The notes: generated from the letters alone by a model not told the origin. A DNA stretch of 64,000 bases from Rheinheimera sp. 4Y26 (GCF_025245835.1 NZ_JAOBWS010000003.1:267061-331060); one strand, 5' to 3'. Positions 1-9,511 are shown, counted from the first letter of the stretch. Numbers and translations are program-made.

Positions 1-945
1 GGTTTTGGTGAATATGGTTTTCCCGAGTCGCATTCGGCCAGTTTTGCCTTATTGGCTTATGCGTCAGCCTGGTTAAAGCATTATTACCCACTTGAGTTTT
101 TTACGAGTTTACTCAATAGCTTACCTATGGGTTTTTACAGTGCCTCGCAGCTGGTACAGGATGCGCGCCGCCAAGGCGTCACCATTTTACCTGTGTGTAT
201 CCAGCATTCGGCCTGGCAACATCAGATAGAAACAACAGCAGATGGCCGGGCGTTACGGCTTGGTTTACAGCAGGTCAAAGGCCTGTCTCAGGCCAGCACA
301 ACATTGCTGCTGACAAAACGCCCCGCAACTGGTTTTGCCTCACTGACGGTACTGAAACAATGTGGCGCCGGCAAAGCTGAACTGGAAAAACTGGCCAGCG
401 CCGGTGCTTTACAACAGCTCAGTGGCCACCGTTATGCCAGCCGCTGGCAGCTACAAGACCAGCTGGACACTTTACCGCTGTTTGCCGTGGCTGAAGAAGC
501 CGCCTCCTGCCCGCTACCGGCGCCCCAAGCCATCAGCAATGTACTGGAAGACTACCGCCAGCTGGGGCTGAGTCTGGCTGAACATCCTCTGGCGTTATTA
601 CGCCAGGCCGGCTTTTTGAAAAAAAGTCAAAAGGCCGTGGATTTACCCAGGCTTGCCAACCAACTGCCGGTGCAGGTGGCGGGTTTGGTTACCTGCCGAC
701 AAAGCCCCGGCACCGCCGGTGGTGTCACCTTTATCACACTGGAAGATGAAACCGGGCTGGTCAATGTGGTGGTGTGGCGCACTATTGCCCAACGTGATAA
801 AACCGCTTTTTTAACCAGCCGTATTCTTCAGGTGGCCGGACAGTTACAACGCAGTGGTGAAGTGATCCATGTGATTGCCGGACAACTACAAAGCCTGGAC
901 CACTGTTTGCCTGAACTTGCCACTGCAGCACGCAATTTTCATTAG
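1..945 (+). CDS. dnaE2: Error-prone DNA polymerase DnaE2, C-terminal part (5' end outside window)
   Basis: The reading frame is open from base 1 (GFGEYGFPESHSASFALLAY), so the gene starts upstream and only the last 314 codons are present. That first motif and the following PMGFYSASQLVQDARR segment are typical of the DnaE2 branch of C-family polymerases. The end carries an OB-fold-like domain (about residues 220-300 of the visible part, around VTFITLEDETGLVNVVVW). DnaE2 is the translesion polymerase of the imuA-imuB-dnaE2 SOS cassette and lacks a proofreading exonuclease. The partner genes and any LexA box would lie to the left and cannot be checked here. The stop is TAG at 943-945. Confidence 0.93.
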   Translation, partial: GFGEYGFPESHSASFALLAYASAWLKHYYPLEFFTSLLNSLPMGFYSASQLVQDARRQGVTILPVCIQHSAWQHQIETTADGRALRLGLQQVKGLSQASTTLLLTKRPATGFASLTVLKQCGAGKAELEKLASAGALQQLSGHRYASRWQLQDQLDTLPLFAVAEEAASCPLPAPQAISNVLEDYRQLGLSLAEHPLALLRQAGFLKKSQKAVDLPRLANQLPVQVAGLVTCRQSPGTAGGVTFITLEDETGLVNVVVWRTIAQRDKTAFLTSRILQVAGQLQRSGEVIHVIAGQLQSLDHCLPELATAARNFH

Positions 946-1003
946 AGACAAGCTACAGGCGGCAACAGCAAAAAATAACGACAACAACAGATAAAACAAC
1001 GAT

Positions 1004-1471
1004 ATGGATCAGCAACAAGAACTACAAGAGCAACAACAGAGCGAAACTACAGCACAGAGCACCCTGCCACAGCGGCGTCAACTGCTGAGCACACCCGCCT
1101 GGCAGCCTAAATCGCGCCGCCAACAGCGCCGGCAAAAAACAACAAGCTCAGCCAAAGAACGTCAGCTTGATATGCAGATTTGGTTATTACATCAGGCCAT
1201 GGTGGAAAAACTGCTGGCACAGCCTCAACAAGCTGCCCGTATTGCGCAGCAGCTTGACGAGCGTTATCAGCAAGGACTGCTGCGCCACGGTGAATATCTT
1301 TTCTGGAGTAGCGCTTTAATACAGCTGGACAAGCCAGAGTTATTCCGGCAAAGCCTGCTTGGCGATGATGCTAAAAGCCGCAAATACCGCCGGCGCACCG
1401 CCCTTTGCGCCCTGCTGACTGAAGCAGAGCGGCAGGCAATTTTAACTGGTCTGCCCCCGGTTGCAGAATAA
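1004..1471 (+). CDS. Hypothetical basic, Gln-rich protein downstream of dnaE2
   Basis: This is a 155-residue protein I do not recognise. The first 50 residues are Gln-, Ser- and Arg-rich and probably disordered. The rest (from KERQLDMQIWLLHQ) looks helical and contains a basic stretch KSRKYRRRTAL near residue 125. No signal peptide, membrane segment or catalytic motif is visible. No clear Shine-Dalgarno precedes the ATG; the leader is a run of AAC/ACA triplets. It starts 58 bases after dnaE2 on the same strand, so read-through from the SOS cassette is possible but unproven. The composition of the C-terminal half favours a real gene over a chance frame. Confidence 0.6.
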   Translation: MDQQQELQEQQQSETTAQSTLPQRRQLLSTPAWQPKSRRQQRRQKTTSSAKERQLDMQIWLLHQAMVEKLLAQPQQAARIAQQLDERYQQGLLRHGEYLFWSSALIQLDKPELFRQSLLGDDAKSRKYRRRTALCALLTEAERQAILTGLPPVAE

Positions 1472-1757
1472 ATCAGGGGGCAAAGCAGCACTGCAGTTCA
1501 GCCCGATAAACCACCAGCTGCACTGTTGCGCCATTTTTTATTTGCGCCATCTGTTATTTATGTTGTCACTTCAGCGGAGGCTATTACGACATCAGCAGCT
1601 GCTGCAATAACATCAGCCACAGCAGCACCGGCTTATGGCTCCCTTCTTGTAAACTTATTGCTAAGTCTTTGCCTGACAGCGTTTTTTGTACCCTGCACCA
1701 TACACTCAGCGCCAAGAGCCTGTTAAACTCAAACCGATTCTATCGGCAAGGACAGGT

Positions 1758-4346
1758 ATGCTTATGCGCTCTTATTTTGCTTTGGGACTTTTTTCCACCT
1801 TAGTCGGCCTGAGCCAGAGTGCCTGGGCTAACAGCGAGGCCAGCCAGCAGCAGCGGCAATATGCCAATAAGTTTGGCAAGGTGAACATAGAAGCTTTATT
1901 GCTGGCCGATGGTCAGCGCGAATTTAGCCTGCAAAGTAATGCCGTGCCACTCAAAAGTGCCGATGGCAGCGCCAACGCCGAAGCTGCAGCACCGAGCGCC
2001 AAAACAAAAACCCTGAGCGTCAGTGCCGTCGATTTGCAGGTGCGTAGCCAGAATGTGTTATTCGACGCCCTGTTTAGCCTGGCGCAGCTGGAAAAAAACC
2101 AGAACAGCGTTAATGAAATTACCGACTGGGGTTTTAACGACCAGCAGGCGGTACCCTGCCCTTGTTTTGAAACCGGCGCCAAATGGCATTATGTCTGGAC
2201 CCGCGATTTATCCTACAGCCTGGATTTAGGTCTGGGTTATCTTGACGCTGAACGCGCCCGTAACTCATTGTTATTTAAGACCTCCAAAGTGCGGCCTGAG
2301 CTGGTAGCCCGCCAGGTTTCTCCTATTGAAGTGGCATTGCAGGACACAGGCTCAGGCGGCAGCTGGCCTGTCAGCTCAGACCGGGTGGTGTGGATTTTAG
2401 CCGCCAGCGGCCTGACCCTGAACGCCATGGCCGATAGCAGCAGCACTGAAGCGCAACAAGCCTGGCAGGCACAGTGGTACCCCATTGCCAAAAATACCCT
2501 GCTGCAGGACAGGCAATATATCTTTAGTGAAAAACTGGGGTTATATCGTGGCGAAACTTCGTTTTTAGATTGGCGCGAGCAAAATTATCCGGACTGGACC
2601 GCCAAAGATACCCGCTTCCTGGCACAGTCTTATGCCCTGTCCACCAATGTGCTGCACTACGCCGCGCTCAAGGCGGTGGCAGAAGCCGCCAAAACCCAGG
2701 AGCCAGCGGCAGCTGCACAGTTTGCGCGCTGGGCCGATGAGCTGAAAAGCGCTATTAACCAGTCGTTCTGGCTGGCGGAGCAAGGTTTATACGCCAGTTA
2801 TCTGGGCGAGGAATTTAACCCAATGCCGGTGCAACAATATGATTTATTGGGTTTAGCGCTGGCCATTAACCATCAGGTGGCTTCAAGTGCGCAGGCTGAT
2901 CAAATCTTACAAAATTACCCGCTGACCCAGGCCGGCCCACCGGTGTTTTTTCCAGCCAAACAACAAATTCCGATTTACCACAACAGAGCCATCTGGCCTT
3001 TTGTCAGCGCTTATGCCTTAAGAGCTGCCAAGTCGCGCCAGCATGCTGAACTCTTCCATAAAATTGCCATGTCGCTGTTTCAGGGCGCGGCTTTTAACTT
3101 ATCCAATATGGAAAATCTGGAATGGTTAAGCCAAAAAGCCCATGTCGATGACGGCGAATTATCAGGGCCTGTCATTAACTCTGAGCGTCAGTTGTGGTCT
3201 GTAGCCGCTTATCACGACTTTGTCGTCAACGCCTTGTTTGGTGTGGCGGTGTCTGGCCGCACTTTACAGCTGAACCCTTATATTCCGGCTCAGCTGGCGC
3301 AGGACTTACAGCTTGGCAACGAGCTGAAACTGGAAAATCTGCGCCTTGGCAATACAACACTGCAGCTCACCATAGAGCTGCAGGGCAAAGCCGGCAAACA
3401 GCAAAGTTATCAGCTGTCCGAAGTGCGGATCAATGGGGTGGCACAAGCCCTGACCTCGGCCCATCAGCTGCAGCTGCAACTGGATGATTTTTCTACCGAA
3501 CAAAACCAGATTGAGATGGTGCTCACTCCTGTGGCCCAGCAACAAAGCACGGTCAGAATGTTAAAAGTGGCCGATAACCATAATCTGAGTAAAGCTGAAC
3601 AAAGGGCGTTGTTTGCGCCAAAACAGCCATTATTAAGCCTGACCAGCAATGATAAAGGCGAAACCTTGCTGAAATTTGATGCCAATGGCGAAACAAAAAC
3701 CCGGTTCACCCTGTATAAAAATGGCGCCAAAGTGCAGCTGAAAAAGCAGCGGGATCATTATCTGGATAAAGACCGCAGTCACGTTTCGCAATGTTATGCG
3801 CTGGTACAAAGCTACACAGATACTGCGTTAACCTCCCTGCCAAGCCGCACTGTCTGCACCGCAGGCCAACAGCAAGAGTTTGTCGCAGGTGACAGGTTGC
3901 AAAGTGATGATTTAACTGCAACCGATTATCTTGGCTTGCCGGTATTTAAAAACTGGGGCCTGCCGGAGCAAAAACTGCAGCTGAGCGCCAACATCAGCCA
4001 CAGCGGCACCCAGCGGCTGGCTCTGGAATATTTTATCGACAACGGCCCTATTAATACCGGTATTACCGCTGTGGTAAAACAGCTGCAGGTGCAATGTCCT
4101 GAACTCCCGATGCAGCAGAGCACACTGGTGATGCCACATCTGGCAACAGCCACCGAAGCCGGCTTGTCCACAGTCGCCAGCTTTGAAGCCAAGGCAGGCA
4201 CAGAGTGCAAAATCAGCATTGTGGATGGCTTTAACATGAGTTATCTGCAACATTTTGCGCTTTATACCGGTGGTAAAGGCGGTCAGACCGGGCCACTGAA
4301 TCAGGCGGTGATCCACAAAGCCCTGTTATGGAGTGCAGCGCAATAA
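1758..4346 (+). CDS. Secreted six-hairpin glycosidase-like protein
   Basis: The frame is open from 1686, but the ATG at 1758 follows AAGGACAGGT and begins a clear signal peptide (MLMRSYFALGLFST ... SAWA), giving about 862 residues. The middle contains motifs of (alpha/alpha)6-barrel carbohydrate enzymes: KWHYVWTRDLSYSLDLGLGY, GSGGSWPVSSDRVVW, YHNRAIWPFVSAYALRAA and ELSGPVINSERQLWSVAAY. These resemble amylo-glucosidase, trehalase and GH63-type catalytic folds. The C-terminal third looks beta-rich and contains several cysteines. A periplasmic or exported glucan- or disaccharide-processing hydrolase is the likely role, but I cannot fix the GH family or the acid/base residues by eye. It stands alone, with a 22-bp palindrome just after the stop. 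Confidence 0.7.
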   Translation: MLMRSYFALGLFSTLVGLSQSAWANSEASQQQRQYANKFGKVNIEALLLADGQREFSLQSNAVPLKSADGSANAEAAAPSAKTKTLSVSAVDLQVRSQNVLFDALFSLAQLEKNQNSVNEITDWGFNDQQAVPCPCFETGAKWHYVWTRDLSYSLDLGLGYLDAERARNSLLFKTSKVRPELVARQVSPIEVALQDTGSGGSWPVSSDRVVWILAASGLTLNAMADSSSTEAQQAWQAQWYPIAKNTLLQDRQYIFSEKLGLYRGETSFLDWREQNYPDWTAKDTRFLAQSYALSTNVLHYAALKAVAEAAKTQEPAAAAQFARWADELKSAINQSFWLAEQGLYASYLGEEFNPMPVQQYDLLGLALAINHQVASSAQADQILQNYPLTQAGPPVFFPAKQQIPIYHNRAIWPFVSAYALRAAKSRQHAELFHKIAMSLFQGAAFNLSNMENLEWLSQKAHVDDGELSGPVINSERQLWSVAAYHDFVVNALFGVAVSGRTLQLNPYIPAQLAQDLQLGNELKLENLRLGNTTLQLTIELQGKAGKQQSYQLSEVRINGVAQALTSAHQLQLQLDDFSTEQNQIEMVLTPVAQQQSTVRMLKVADNHNLSKAEQRALFAPKQPLLSLTSNDKGETLLKFDANGETKTRFTLYKNGAKVQLKKQRDHYLDKDRSHVSQCYALVQSYTDTALTSLPSRTVCTAGQQQEFVAGDRLQSDDLTATDYLGLPVFKNWGLPEQKLQLSANISHSGTQRLALEYFIDNGPINTGITAVVKQLQVQCPELPMQQSTLVMPHLATATEAGLSTVASFEAKAGTECKISIVDGFNMSYLQHFALYTGGKGGQTGPLNQAVIHKALLWSAAQ

Positions 4347-4354
4347 CAATAAGT

Positions 4355-4376
4355 GCCTGCTGCAGCTGCAGCAGGC
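4355..4376. terminator. Perfect 22-bp palindrome after the glycosidase-like gene
   Basis: The sequence is a self-complementary 22-mer (GCCTGCTGCAG and its exact complement) starting 9 bases after the stop codon. It could form a strong hairpin, but no T-run follows, so intrinsic termination is only a guess. Direct repeats of TAAACGCTAAAC (4381 and 4403) come next. Confidence 0.4.
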
Positions 4377-4539
4377 CTCTTAAACGCTAAACACAAAACG
4401 ACTAAACGCTAAACGGCTAAGCGCTCAGCAGACAACCGCCATATCTGTTGAAACAATTGCCGCAAACCACAGTTTTGCCGGCCAGACTAAAAAAGCAGCC
4501 CCCAGCATAGGTGAACCGGCTGCCAGCTAAGGATCAGAT

Positions 4540-5400
4540 GTGAATTTTTATGTAGTACTGGCGCTGTTGTCTGCCCTTTGTATGGCCAGCAGCGGCATTA
4601 TCGCGCGTTATTCCGGCCTTGGCGCTGCAGAACTCACCTTCTACCGGCTTTTTGTCGGGGCTTTTTGTCTGGCGCTGCTGCTGTTGGCGCGTGGGCAACT
4701 CAAAGTGCTCAAACACAAACCTGATTGGCATGTGCTGCTCAACGGTGTACTGCTCGCCAGTTTTATGCTGTGTTTTTTACAAGCCATCCAGAGTATCAGC
4801 CTGGCCAACGCCATTATGCTGGTGTACCTGGCGCCGCCGCTGACCAGTCTTGCCGCCCACTGGCTGTTTCATGAAAAACTCAATTTTGCCAGTAGTTTAT
4901 GTATCGTGTTTGCCATGCTGGGTTTTGCCATGCTGCAACAATTTCAGCTGGATTTAGCGCTAACGCCAGCACAGTTGCCCGGTTTTGGTTATGGTTTGTT
5001 GTCGTTATTGGCCTACAGCGCATTTTTACTGTTAAACCGAAAACCCGATCCGGCGCAGTCTTTGTACCAACGCACCTTTTATCAGCTGGCCATTGGCGCT
5101 TTGTGTGTACTGCCATTCTGGCAAGACGCCGCCTTACCTCTAAGCGCTGATCTACCCTGGATATTATTAGCCGGTATTTTCCCGGGGTTTTTAGCTATTT
5201 TATGGGCGCTGACCGCACTGCAGCACCTGCCAACCCGGGTCTATGGCACTTTAGCTTATATTGAACCGGCAGCGGTGATCCTGGCTGGTTGGCTGTTATT
5301 TCAGGAAAACCTCAGTCTGCTGCAAATGAGTGGTGTTGTACTGATTTTAGCCTGTGGTATTGCCCAGACCTTATTTGCCCGGCCATCACAAAAGGCTTGA
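4540..5400 (+). CDS. EamA/DMT-family inner-membrane transporter
   Basis: The 286-residue protein is hydrophobic throughout, with about ten membrane helices arranged as two EamA repeats (roughly residues 3-135 and 145-280). SGIIARYSGLGAAELTFYR in the first half and TRVYGTLAYIEPAAVILAGW in the second are typical of the drug/metabolite transporter family (YdcZ/RhaT/RarD-like). Members export or import amino acids, nucleosides or metabolites; the substrate cannot be read from sequence. The start is GTG at 4540, placed 6 bases after AAGGA (4529-4533). An ATG one frame away at 4538 leads nowhere. The gene appears monocistronic, with the next gene on the same strand 55 bases on. Confidence 0.85.
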   Translation: MNFYVVLALLSALCMASSGIIARYSGLGAAELTFYRLFVGAFCLALLLLARGQLKVLKHKPDWHVLLNGVLLASFMLCFLQAIQSISLANAIMLVYLAPPLTSLAAHWLFHEKLNFASSLCIVFAMLGFAMLQQFQLDLALTPAQLPGFGYGLLSLLAYSAFLLLNRKPDPAQSLYQRTFYQLAIGALCVLPFWQDAALPLSADLPWILLAGIFPGFLAILWALTALQHLPTRVYGTLAYIEPAAVILAGWLLFQENLSLLQMSGVVLILACGIAQTLFARPSQKA

Positions 5401-5455
5401 AACTCAGCCTCAGGCTTTTCATACTCAAAGTCAGAAGTAAATATCAGGTGATGTT

Positions 5456-6220
5456 ATGCAGGCCAGAACACCGTTATCAGCAATCTTCATGAAATTGCGC
5501 TGTGCGCTGGTACTGGCCATCCTTTTTGCTGCGCTGCCCTGTGCAGCGTCAGAACCTTTGCGCATCAAAATGGGACTGCATAATTTTCCACCCGATTTTA
5601 TTGTCAGCAACGACGGCCAAAGTTGTGGTGGCCCGGGTTTTGAACTCAGCCGCCGTATTTTTGCCATGCAGCAGATTGAAGTTGAAGCTGTGTGCGTCAC
5701 GCCGGCGCGGATGTATCTGCTGCTCGACAGCGGTGAGCTGGATTTAAGCATCAATATTAAAAGCACTAAAGCATTGGCACCTCAGCAGGGGCAGCATCTG
5801 TTTGTGGCGCCCCCCTACTCAGAGCTGCAACTGGTGATGTACAGCCATAAAAACCGTGGTCAGGCGCCCAGAGATAACTCAGTGGCGCTGATCCGTGGTT
5901 TTGATTATCAGGGCCAGCGCGCCAAATTGCTTGAACGTGGTTTTATCCCTGTGGACTTACCCGATAGCACCAGCGCCAGCGACTTATTTTTACATCAGCG
6001 CAGCCAGCATTTATTAACCTATGACGGCCCGTTTCGCGCTTATGCACAAGCCAAAGATGCCAGTCTGCTGAAAAACTTAGAGCGCAAGGCACTCAGTAGC
6101 ATTGATACATTTTATGTGTTGTCGGCGCGCTCGCCCCATCAAAGCCGGATGCAACAAGCAATTGTTTCTTATGCAAAAAAACATCAGTGCCGTTACATCA
6201 AAGCTTGTGTGCCGGAATAA
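5456..6220 (+). CDS. Periplasmic solute-binding-like protein (SBP_bac_3 type)
   Basis: The protein has 254 residues with a signal peptide (MKLRCALVLAILFAALPCAAS after a short N-terminal extension) and a fold reminiscent of extracellular binding proteins family 3: PLRIKMGLHNFPPDF, GPGFELSRRIFAM, and the lobe-crossing YSELQLVMYSHKNRG. The start at 5456 is supported by AGGTGAT just upstream, matching the 16S tail; a second ATG at 5489 would give a shorter signal peptide. No permease or ATPase gene is adjacent. It may therefore be one of the stand-alone periplasmic proteins common in this group, some of which feed sensor proteins rather than transporters. The ligand is unknown. Confidence 0.72.
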   Translation: MQARTPLSAIFMKLRCALVLAILFAALPCAASEPLRIKMGLHNFPPDFIVSNDGQSCGGPGFELSRRIFAMQQIEVEAVCVTPARMYLLLDSGELDLSINIKSTKALAPQQGQHLFVAPPYSELQLVMYSHKNRGQAPRDNSVALIRGFDYQGQRAKLLERGFIPVDLPDSTSASDLFLHQRSQHLLTYDGPFRAYAQAKDASLLKNLERKALSSIDTFYVLSARSPHQSRMQQAIVSYAKKHQCRYIKACVPE

Positions 6221-6262
6221 CTGCATCAAGGCCAACAAGATCAGTCTTGTTGCGGGCCAAAG

Positions 6263-6865
6263 ATGAACTATCTGGCGCATTTATATTTTGCTGACAACAA
6301 CACAGAATCCCGGATTGGTAATTTACTGGGAGATTTTTGCCGTGGTGTTGATTTAACTGCGCTTTCACCCGCAACAAAAGCGGGCCTGATGCAGCACAGA
6401 GCCATCGACCGTTTTACTGACGCGGCACCAGAGGTGCATGCGGCTAAATTGTTATTTGCCGCCAAACGCCGCCGTTTTGCCGGTGTAGCGCTGGATGTAT
6501 TGTTTGATCACTACTTAATCAAACACTGGCCGGTGTTTCACCCTGAACCATTTTTACTGTATAAAAGCCGCCTTTATCAGCAACTGTGGCAGGACAGAGC
6601 TTTGATGCCAGAGCGCATGGCAACCACCATCAGTTATCTGGTGCCACAAGACTGGTTTGGCAGTTATGCGTCACTTGAAGGCATTGGCCAGGCGCTGGAT
6701 CGTATCGCCGGCCGTTTGCGATTTGCCAACGAATTTTCCGGTGTTATCAGCGATTTCACTGCCTATCAGCCGCAGTTTGAGCAGTTGTTTTTGCAGTTTT
6801 TCCCAAAGCTGCAGGCATTTGTCAGGCAATACCAGGCAGCGCAGCCTGCTTGCGCAGGAAATTAG
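6263..6865 (+). CDS. acpH: Acyl carrier protein phosphodiesterase AcpH
   Basis: The N-terminus MNYLAHLYFADNNTESRIGN followed by LLGDFCRGVD is the signature of the AcpH (YajB, DUF479) family, and the 200-residue length matches the E. coli enzyme (193). AcpH removes the 4'-phosphopantetheine group from holo-acyl carrier protein in the cytoplasm, giving apo-ACP. The family has an HD-like metal-binding fold; visible candidate ligands include the early H and D residues, HRAIDRFTDAAPEVH (about 50-65) and DVLFDHYL (about 80). It lies 42 bases after the binding-protein gene and 73 bases before rraB, all on the same strand. Confidence 0.92.
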   Translation: MNYLAHLYFADNNTESRIGNLLGDFCRGVDLTALSPATKAGLMQHRAIDRFTDAAPEVHAAKLLFAAKRRRFAGVALDVLFDHYLIKHWPVFHPEPFLLYKSRLYQQLWQDRALMPERMATTISYLVPQDWFGSYASLEGIGQALDRIAGRLRFANEFSGVISDFTAYQPQFEQLFLQFFPKLQAFVRQYQAAQPACAGN

Positions 6866-6938
6866 CTGCCGGATATTTTAAAAACTTGCTAAACTAGCGC
6901 GCAGAATTTTTCCTTATTATTGCTTCACGGAGAGCCCA

Positions 6939-7328
6939 ATGAGTCAATTCCCGGATGATGGCAACGGCGATATGCTACAGGCACTGGCTGACGCCGGTGT
7001 GGATCTGAGCAAAAGCCTGGAGCTGGATTTTTATTTAGTATTTCCGGACAAACAAAAAGCCGAAACCGCACTCAATGCTTTAACAGCACTGGATGAAGGT
7101 GGTGAAGTTGAACTGAACTTTAACGATTTGGAACAATGGGAGCTGATTGTCAGCCTGACAATGGTGCCGGATCATGCTGCTATCACGGCCAAAGAAGCGG
7201 AACTGGACAAATTTGCGAAAAAATTTGGCGGTTACAACGACGGCTGGGGTGTGATGCAACATCAGGACGGCGACGACGACTTTGCTGACGATCACGAATG
7301 TGATGACGACTGTGATCACCATCACTAA
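6939..7328 (+). CDS. rraB: Ribonuclease E inhibitor RraB
   Basis: The protein has 129 residues, close to the 138 of E. coli RraB. The core LELDFYLVFPDKQKAETAL and the stretch ending NDGWGVMQ are family hallmarks. RraB binds the C-terminal scaffold of RNase E and changes degradosome composition and mRNA decay. The C-terminus is an acidic, His-rich tail (DDDFADDHECDDDCDHHH) as in many homologues, which could bind metal. The ATG at 6939 follows CACGGAGAG. A strong hairpin with flanking A and T runs lies about 30 bases after the stop. Confidence 0.93.
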   Translation: MSQFPDDGNGDMLQALADAGVDLSKSLELDFYLVFPDKQKAETALNALTALDEGGEVELNFNDLEQWELIVSLTMVPDHAAITAKEAELDKFAKKFGGYNDGWGVMQHQDGDDDFADDHECDDDCDHHH

Positions 7329-7357
7329 AAGCTGATCTGTTAAAACGTCGTTTTTCA

Positions 7358-7390
7358 AAAAAAGCAGCTGATTACTCAGCTGCTTTTTAC
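7358..7390 (+). terminator. Rho-independent terminator after rraB
   Basis: The stem AAAAGCAGCTGA/TCAGCTGCTTTT with the loop TTAC is followed by T residues. It is symmetrical enough to work on both strands and sits between rraB and the convergent excalibur gene. Confidence 0.85.
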
Positions 7391-7471
7391 TATTAAATCC
7401 TGTCTGGTTTCATTTCTTTCAAATTTGGCCACATCAGCTTCAGCGGAGCAAAATCCGAAAAAAATCCGGTT

Positions 7472-7867
7472 TTACCAGCGTGTATCCCTTTCACAGGGAA
7501 TACCGTCAAGATCACTATCCATTTTGGTATTGGGGCAATTTTTAATAAAAAACACCGCTTCCTCTCTGGAATTCATCTGACTGCACATAGTACGGCCATC
7601 ACAGGAAAAACCTGTGGTTGCTTCCCCGGCACTGAAGAAAGCACTGTCGTGACTCTGACTGTTGTCGCTATCGTCAGCGTAATTTTCAGTGGCGACCCGG
7701 CCCTCGGCAATACCTGCAGCGCCCGTACTGACTGGCGCCAGATATTCGTCAGGCACAGTACCAATGGCAGGTACAGCCACCAGTTGTGGTGGTTGCTGGT
7801 AAATTAATTTGCCGGTCACTAAACCAATGCCAAAAGCAGCCAGCCCAACCATCACATAGCCATTCAT
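7472..7867 (-). CDS. Membrane-anchored excalibur-domain protein
   Basis: This is a 131-residue protein with an N-terminal hydrophobic segment (residues 4-22, VMVGLAAFGIGLVTGKLIY), a variable linker, and a C-terminal excalibur domain. That domain ends DSDLDGIPCERD, the DxDxDGxxCE calcium-binding motif, and includes CDGRTMCSQMNS with paired cysteines. Excalibur domains are extracytoplasmic and often attach to nucleases or surface proteins; here it stands alone on a short anchor, so binding calcium or a surface role is inference. A stretch GGAGCAATCTGGA precedes the ATG. The next gene upstream (cytochrome b562-like) is on the same strand, 50 bases away. Confidence 0.78.
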   Translation of the reverse strand: MNGYVMVGLAAFGIGLVTGKLIYQQPPQLVAVPAIGTVPDEYLAPVSTGAAGIAEGRVATENYADDSDNSQSHDSAFFSAGEATTGFSCDGRTMCSQMNSREEAVFFIKNCPNTKMDSDLDGIPCERDTRW

Positions 7868-7917
7868 TCCAGATTGCTCCCTTTTTTAGTATTCAAAACC
7901 TATAACTTCATCAGATG

Positions 7918-8388
7918 TTAGCCGCCAAACAACAATTGCCAGAAACCTGGGCTGCGCTCTTTATGATATTGCTTTTTCAGGCTATCCACTTTAGCCAGCT
8001 GCTGTTTTGCCGCCGGCAGATCGCCCGCCGTCAGCATCTGTTGCACCAACGTCAATTGTTGCTGCACTTCACTGAGCCCTTGCTGGAATAAGGGCTGTTT
8101 CTCTGCGGGAAACTGATATTGTTGCACCCTGGCAACTTCATGTTGTAAAGCATTGATTTCATTTTGCATTTGAGGAATATCGCCAGCTGCAAGCGCCTTT
8201 TTATAATACAACGCCATGGCTTTCATCGTGGCTTCGACATCTGTAGTGGCCTCAACTGTTGCAGTGGCGGCTGCACTTACCTGCTCTTCGAGCGGCTGCG
8301 CATGCAAAGCCTGATTCAGACAGCACAGGCTGAGGACAGAGAACAATAAGGAGAATTTTTTAACTCCGGATAACGACAGCAGCTTCAT
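7918..8388 (-). CDS. Cytochrome b562-like periplasmic four-helix protein
   Basis: The 156-residue product has a signal peptide ending around QALHA and a helical body resembling soluble cytochrome b562: ATMKAMALYYKKALAAGD at the start of helix 1 and LKKQYHKERS near the end. In E. coli CybC the haem ligands are a Met in helix 1 and a His in the last helix. Here Met residues in TMKAM and the His in QYHKER are in matching places. Haem binding is therefore plausible but not certain, since some family members (CpxP-like or b562-like) have lost it. An extra C-terminal tail, SPGFWQLLFGG, is present. Function in the family is poorly defined. Confidence 0.65.
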   Translation of the reverse strand: MKLLSLSGVKKFSLLFSVLSLCCLNQALHAQPLEEQVSAAATATVEATTDVEATMKAMALYYKKALAAGDIPQMQNEINALQHEVARVQQYQFPAEKQPLFQQGLSEVQQQLTLVQQMLTAGDLPAAKQQLAKVDSLKKQYHKERSPGFWQLLFGG

Positions 8389-8537
8389 AACATCTCTTTG
8401 TCAAAAAAACAGCCGGCATTCTAGCACAGAACATAAATCCACTTGCAGTACCCCACTCTGGCTGTTGCGCCGGTCAGGCCCTTTGGCTAGACTACTGCAT
8501 TTTCTTTGATCACACAGCACAGAGCGAGATTGTAGCC

Positions 8538-9239
8538 ATGGGCGCACAATGGAAAGCAAAACATAAGCAGGATACTGCAGCGGCGAAAGGCCGTATTTTT
8601 ACCAAACTAGCCAAAGAAATTATGATGGCGGCGAAAAACGGCGCCGATCCTTCAATGAACGCCAAACTGCGTTTAGCCATTGAAACCGCCCGCAAGGCTT
8701 CAATGCCAAAAGACACGCTGGAACGTGCCATTAAAAAAGGCGCGGGTTTACTGGATGGCCCGGTGAACTACGAGCACGTAGTGTACGAAGGTTTTGCCCC
8801 ACATCAGGTGCCGGTGATTGTTGAATGTTTAACCGACAACAAAAACCGTTCAGCGCAAAGTATGCGTATTCTGTTCCGTAAAGGTCAGCTTGGCACTTCA
8901 GGTTCAGTGTCATGGGACTTTGATTATTTAGGTGCTATTGAAGCAACAGCCGACAACAAAGACGCTGATGTAGAAGTTGCCGCTATTGAAGCCGGTGCTC
9001 AGGATTTTGAGCAGGACGAAGACGGCAGTGTAATTTTTTACACTGAACCTACTGATCTGGACCTGGTGCAAAAAGCCCTGCCGGAATTTGGTTTTAGCGT
9101 CAGCTCCGCCAAGCTGATTTACAAACCAAAGAACCCGGTGAGCCTGGATGACGCGGCCCGCGCTGAAGTAGAAGCTTTCCTCGAAGCCATCGACAACGAT
9201 GACGATGTGCAAACAGTGTATGTGGGTTTAGGCGGATAA
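8538..9239 (+). CDS. YebC/PmpR-family protein (YeeN-like)
   Basis: The 233-residue protein begins [20 protein letters not shown], then [16 protein letters not shown], the conserved N-terminus of the YebC/TACO1 family. [18 protein letters not shown] and [14 protein letters not shown] follow, and the end is acidic ([13 protein letters not shown]). The deviating first residues (MGAQ rather than MAGHS) place it nearer the YeeN branch than canonical YebC. Family members act as DNA-binding regulators or, as shown for YebC/TACO1, help ribosomes through polyproline stretches; which applies here is open. The ruvC neighbourhood usual for yebC is absent, another reason to prefer the YeeN-like assignment. 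Confidence 0.88.
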   Translation: MGAQWKAKHKQDTAAAKGRIFTKLAKEIMMAAKNGADPSMNAKLRLAIETARKASMPKDTLERAIKKGAGLLDGPVNYEHVVYEGFAPHQVPVIVECLTDNKNRSAQSMRILFRKGQLGTSGSVSWDFDYLGAIEATADNKDADVEVAAIEAGAQDFEQDEDGSVIFYTEPTDLDLVQKALPEFGFSVSSAKLIYKPKNPVSLDDAARAEVEAFLEAIDNDDDVQTVYVGLGG

Positions 9240-9262
9240 TGAGCCGCGCCCAGTGTCATCCG

Positions 9263-9288
9263 ACAAAGGAGCTGTAAAGCTCCTTTGT
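9263..9288 (+). terminator. Hairpin after the YebC-family gene
   Basis: The stem ACAAAGGAGCT/AGCTCCTTTGT with the loop GTAA begins 23 bases after the stop. The following sequence is only moderately T-rich. It probably ends the yebC-like transcript. Confidence 0.6.
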
Positions 9289-9511
9289 GCTAAATAACCT
9301 TTTGTTTTTATTCTGCACTATCCATCAGCTATCAGCTACACCCTTTGAACCTGAGCATATTTGCAACCACAGCACTTCACTGATATTGCTTTAGCTTTTG
9401 TCCGCGCCATAATTTTTCATGCTGCACAATTTTGTACATTCCACATATCGAGCCAAATCAAATTGTTATCTCAATGATACAACACAGCTGATGTGATAGC
9501 CCTGTTCAAAT

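Noticed and set aside
1526..1726. 66-residue open frame before the glycosidase-like gene
   Set aside because: It is low-complexity Ala/Thr/Ser, has no ribosome-binding site and overlaps the untranslated leader of the next gene.
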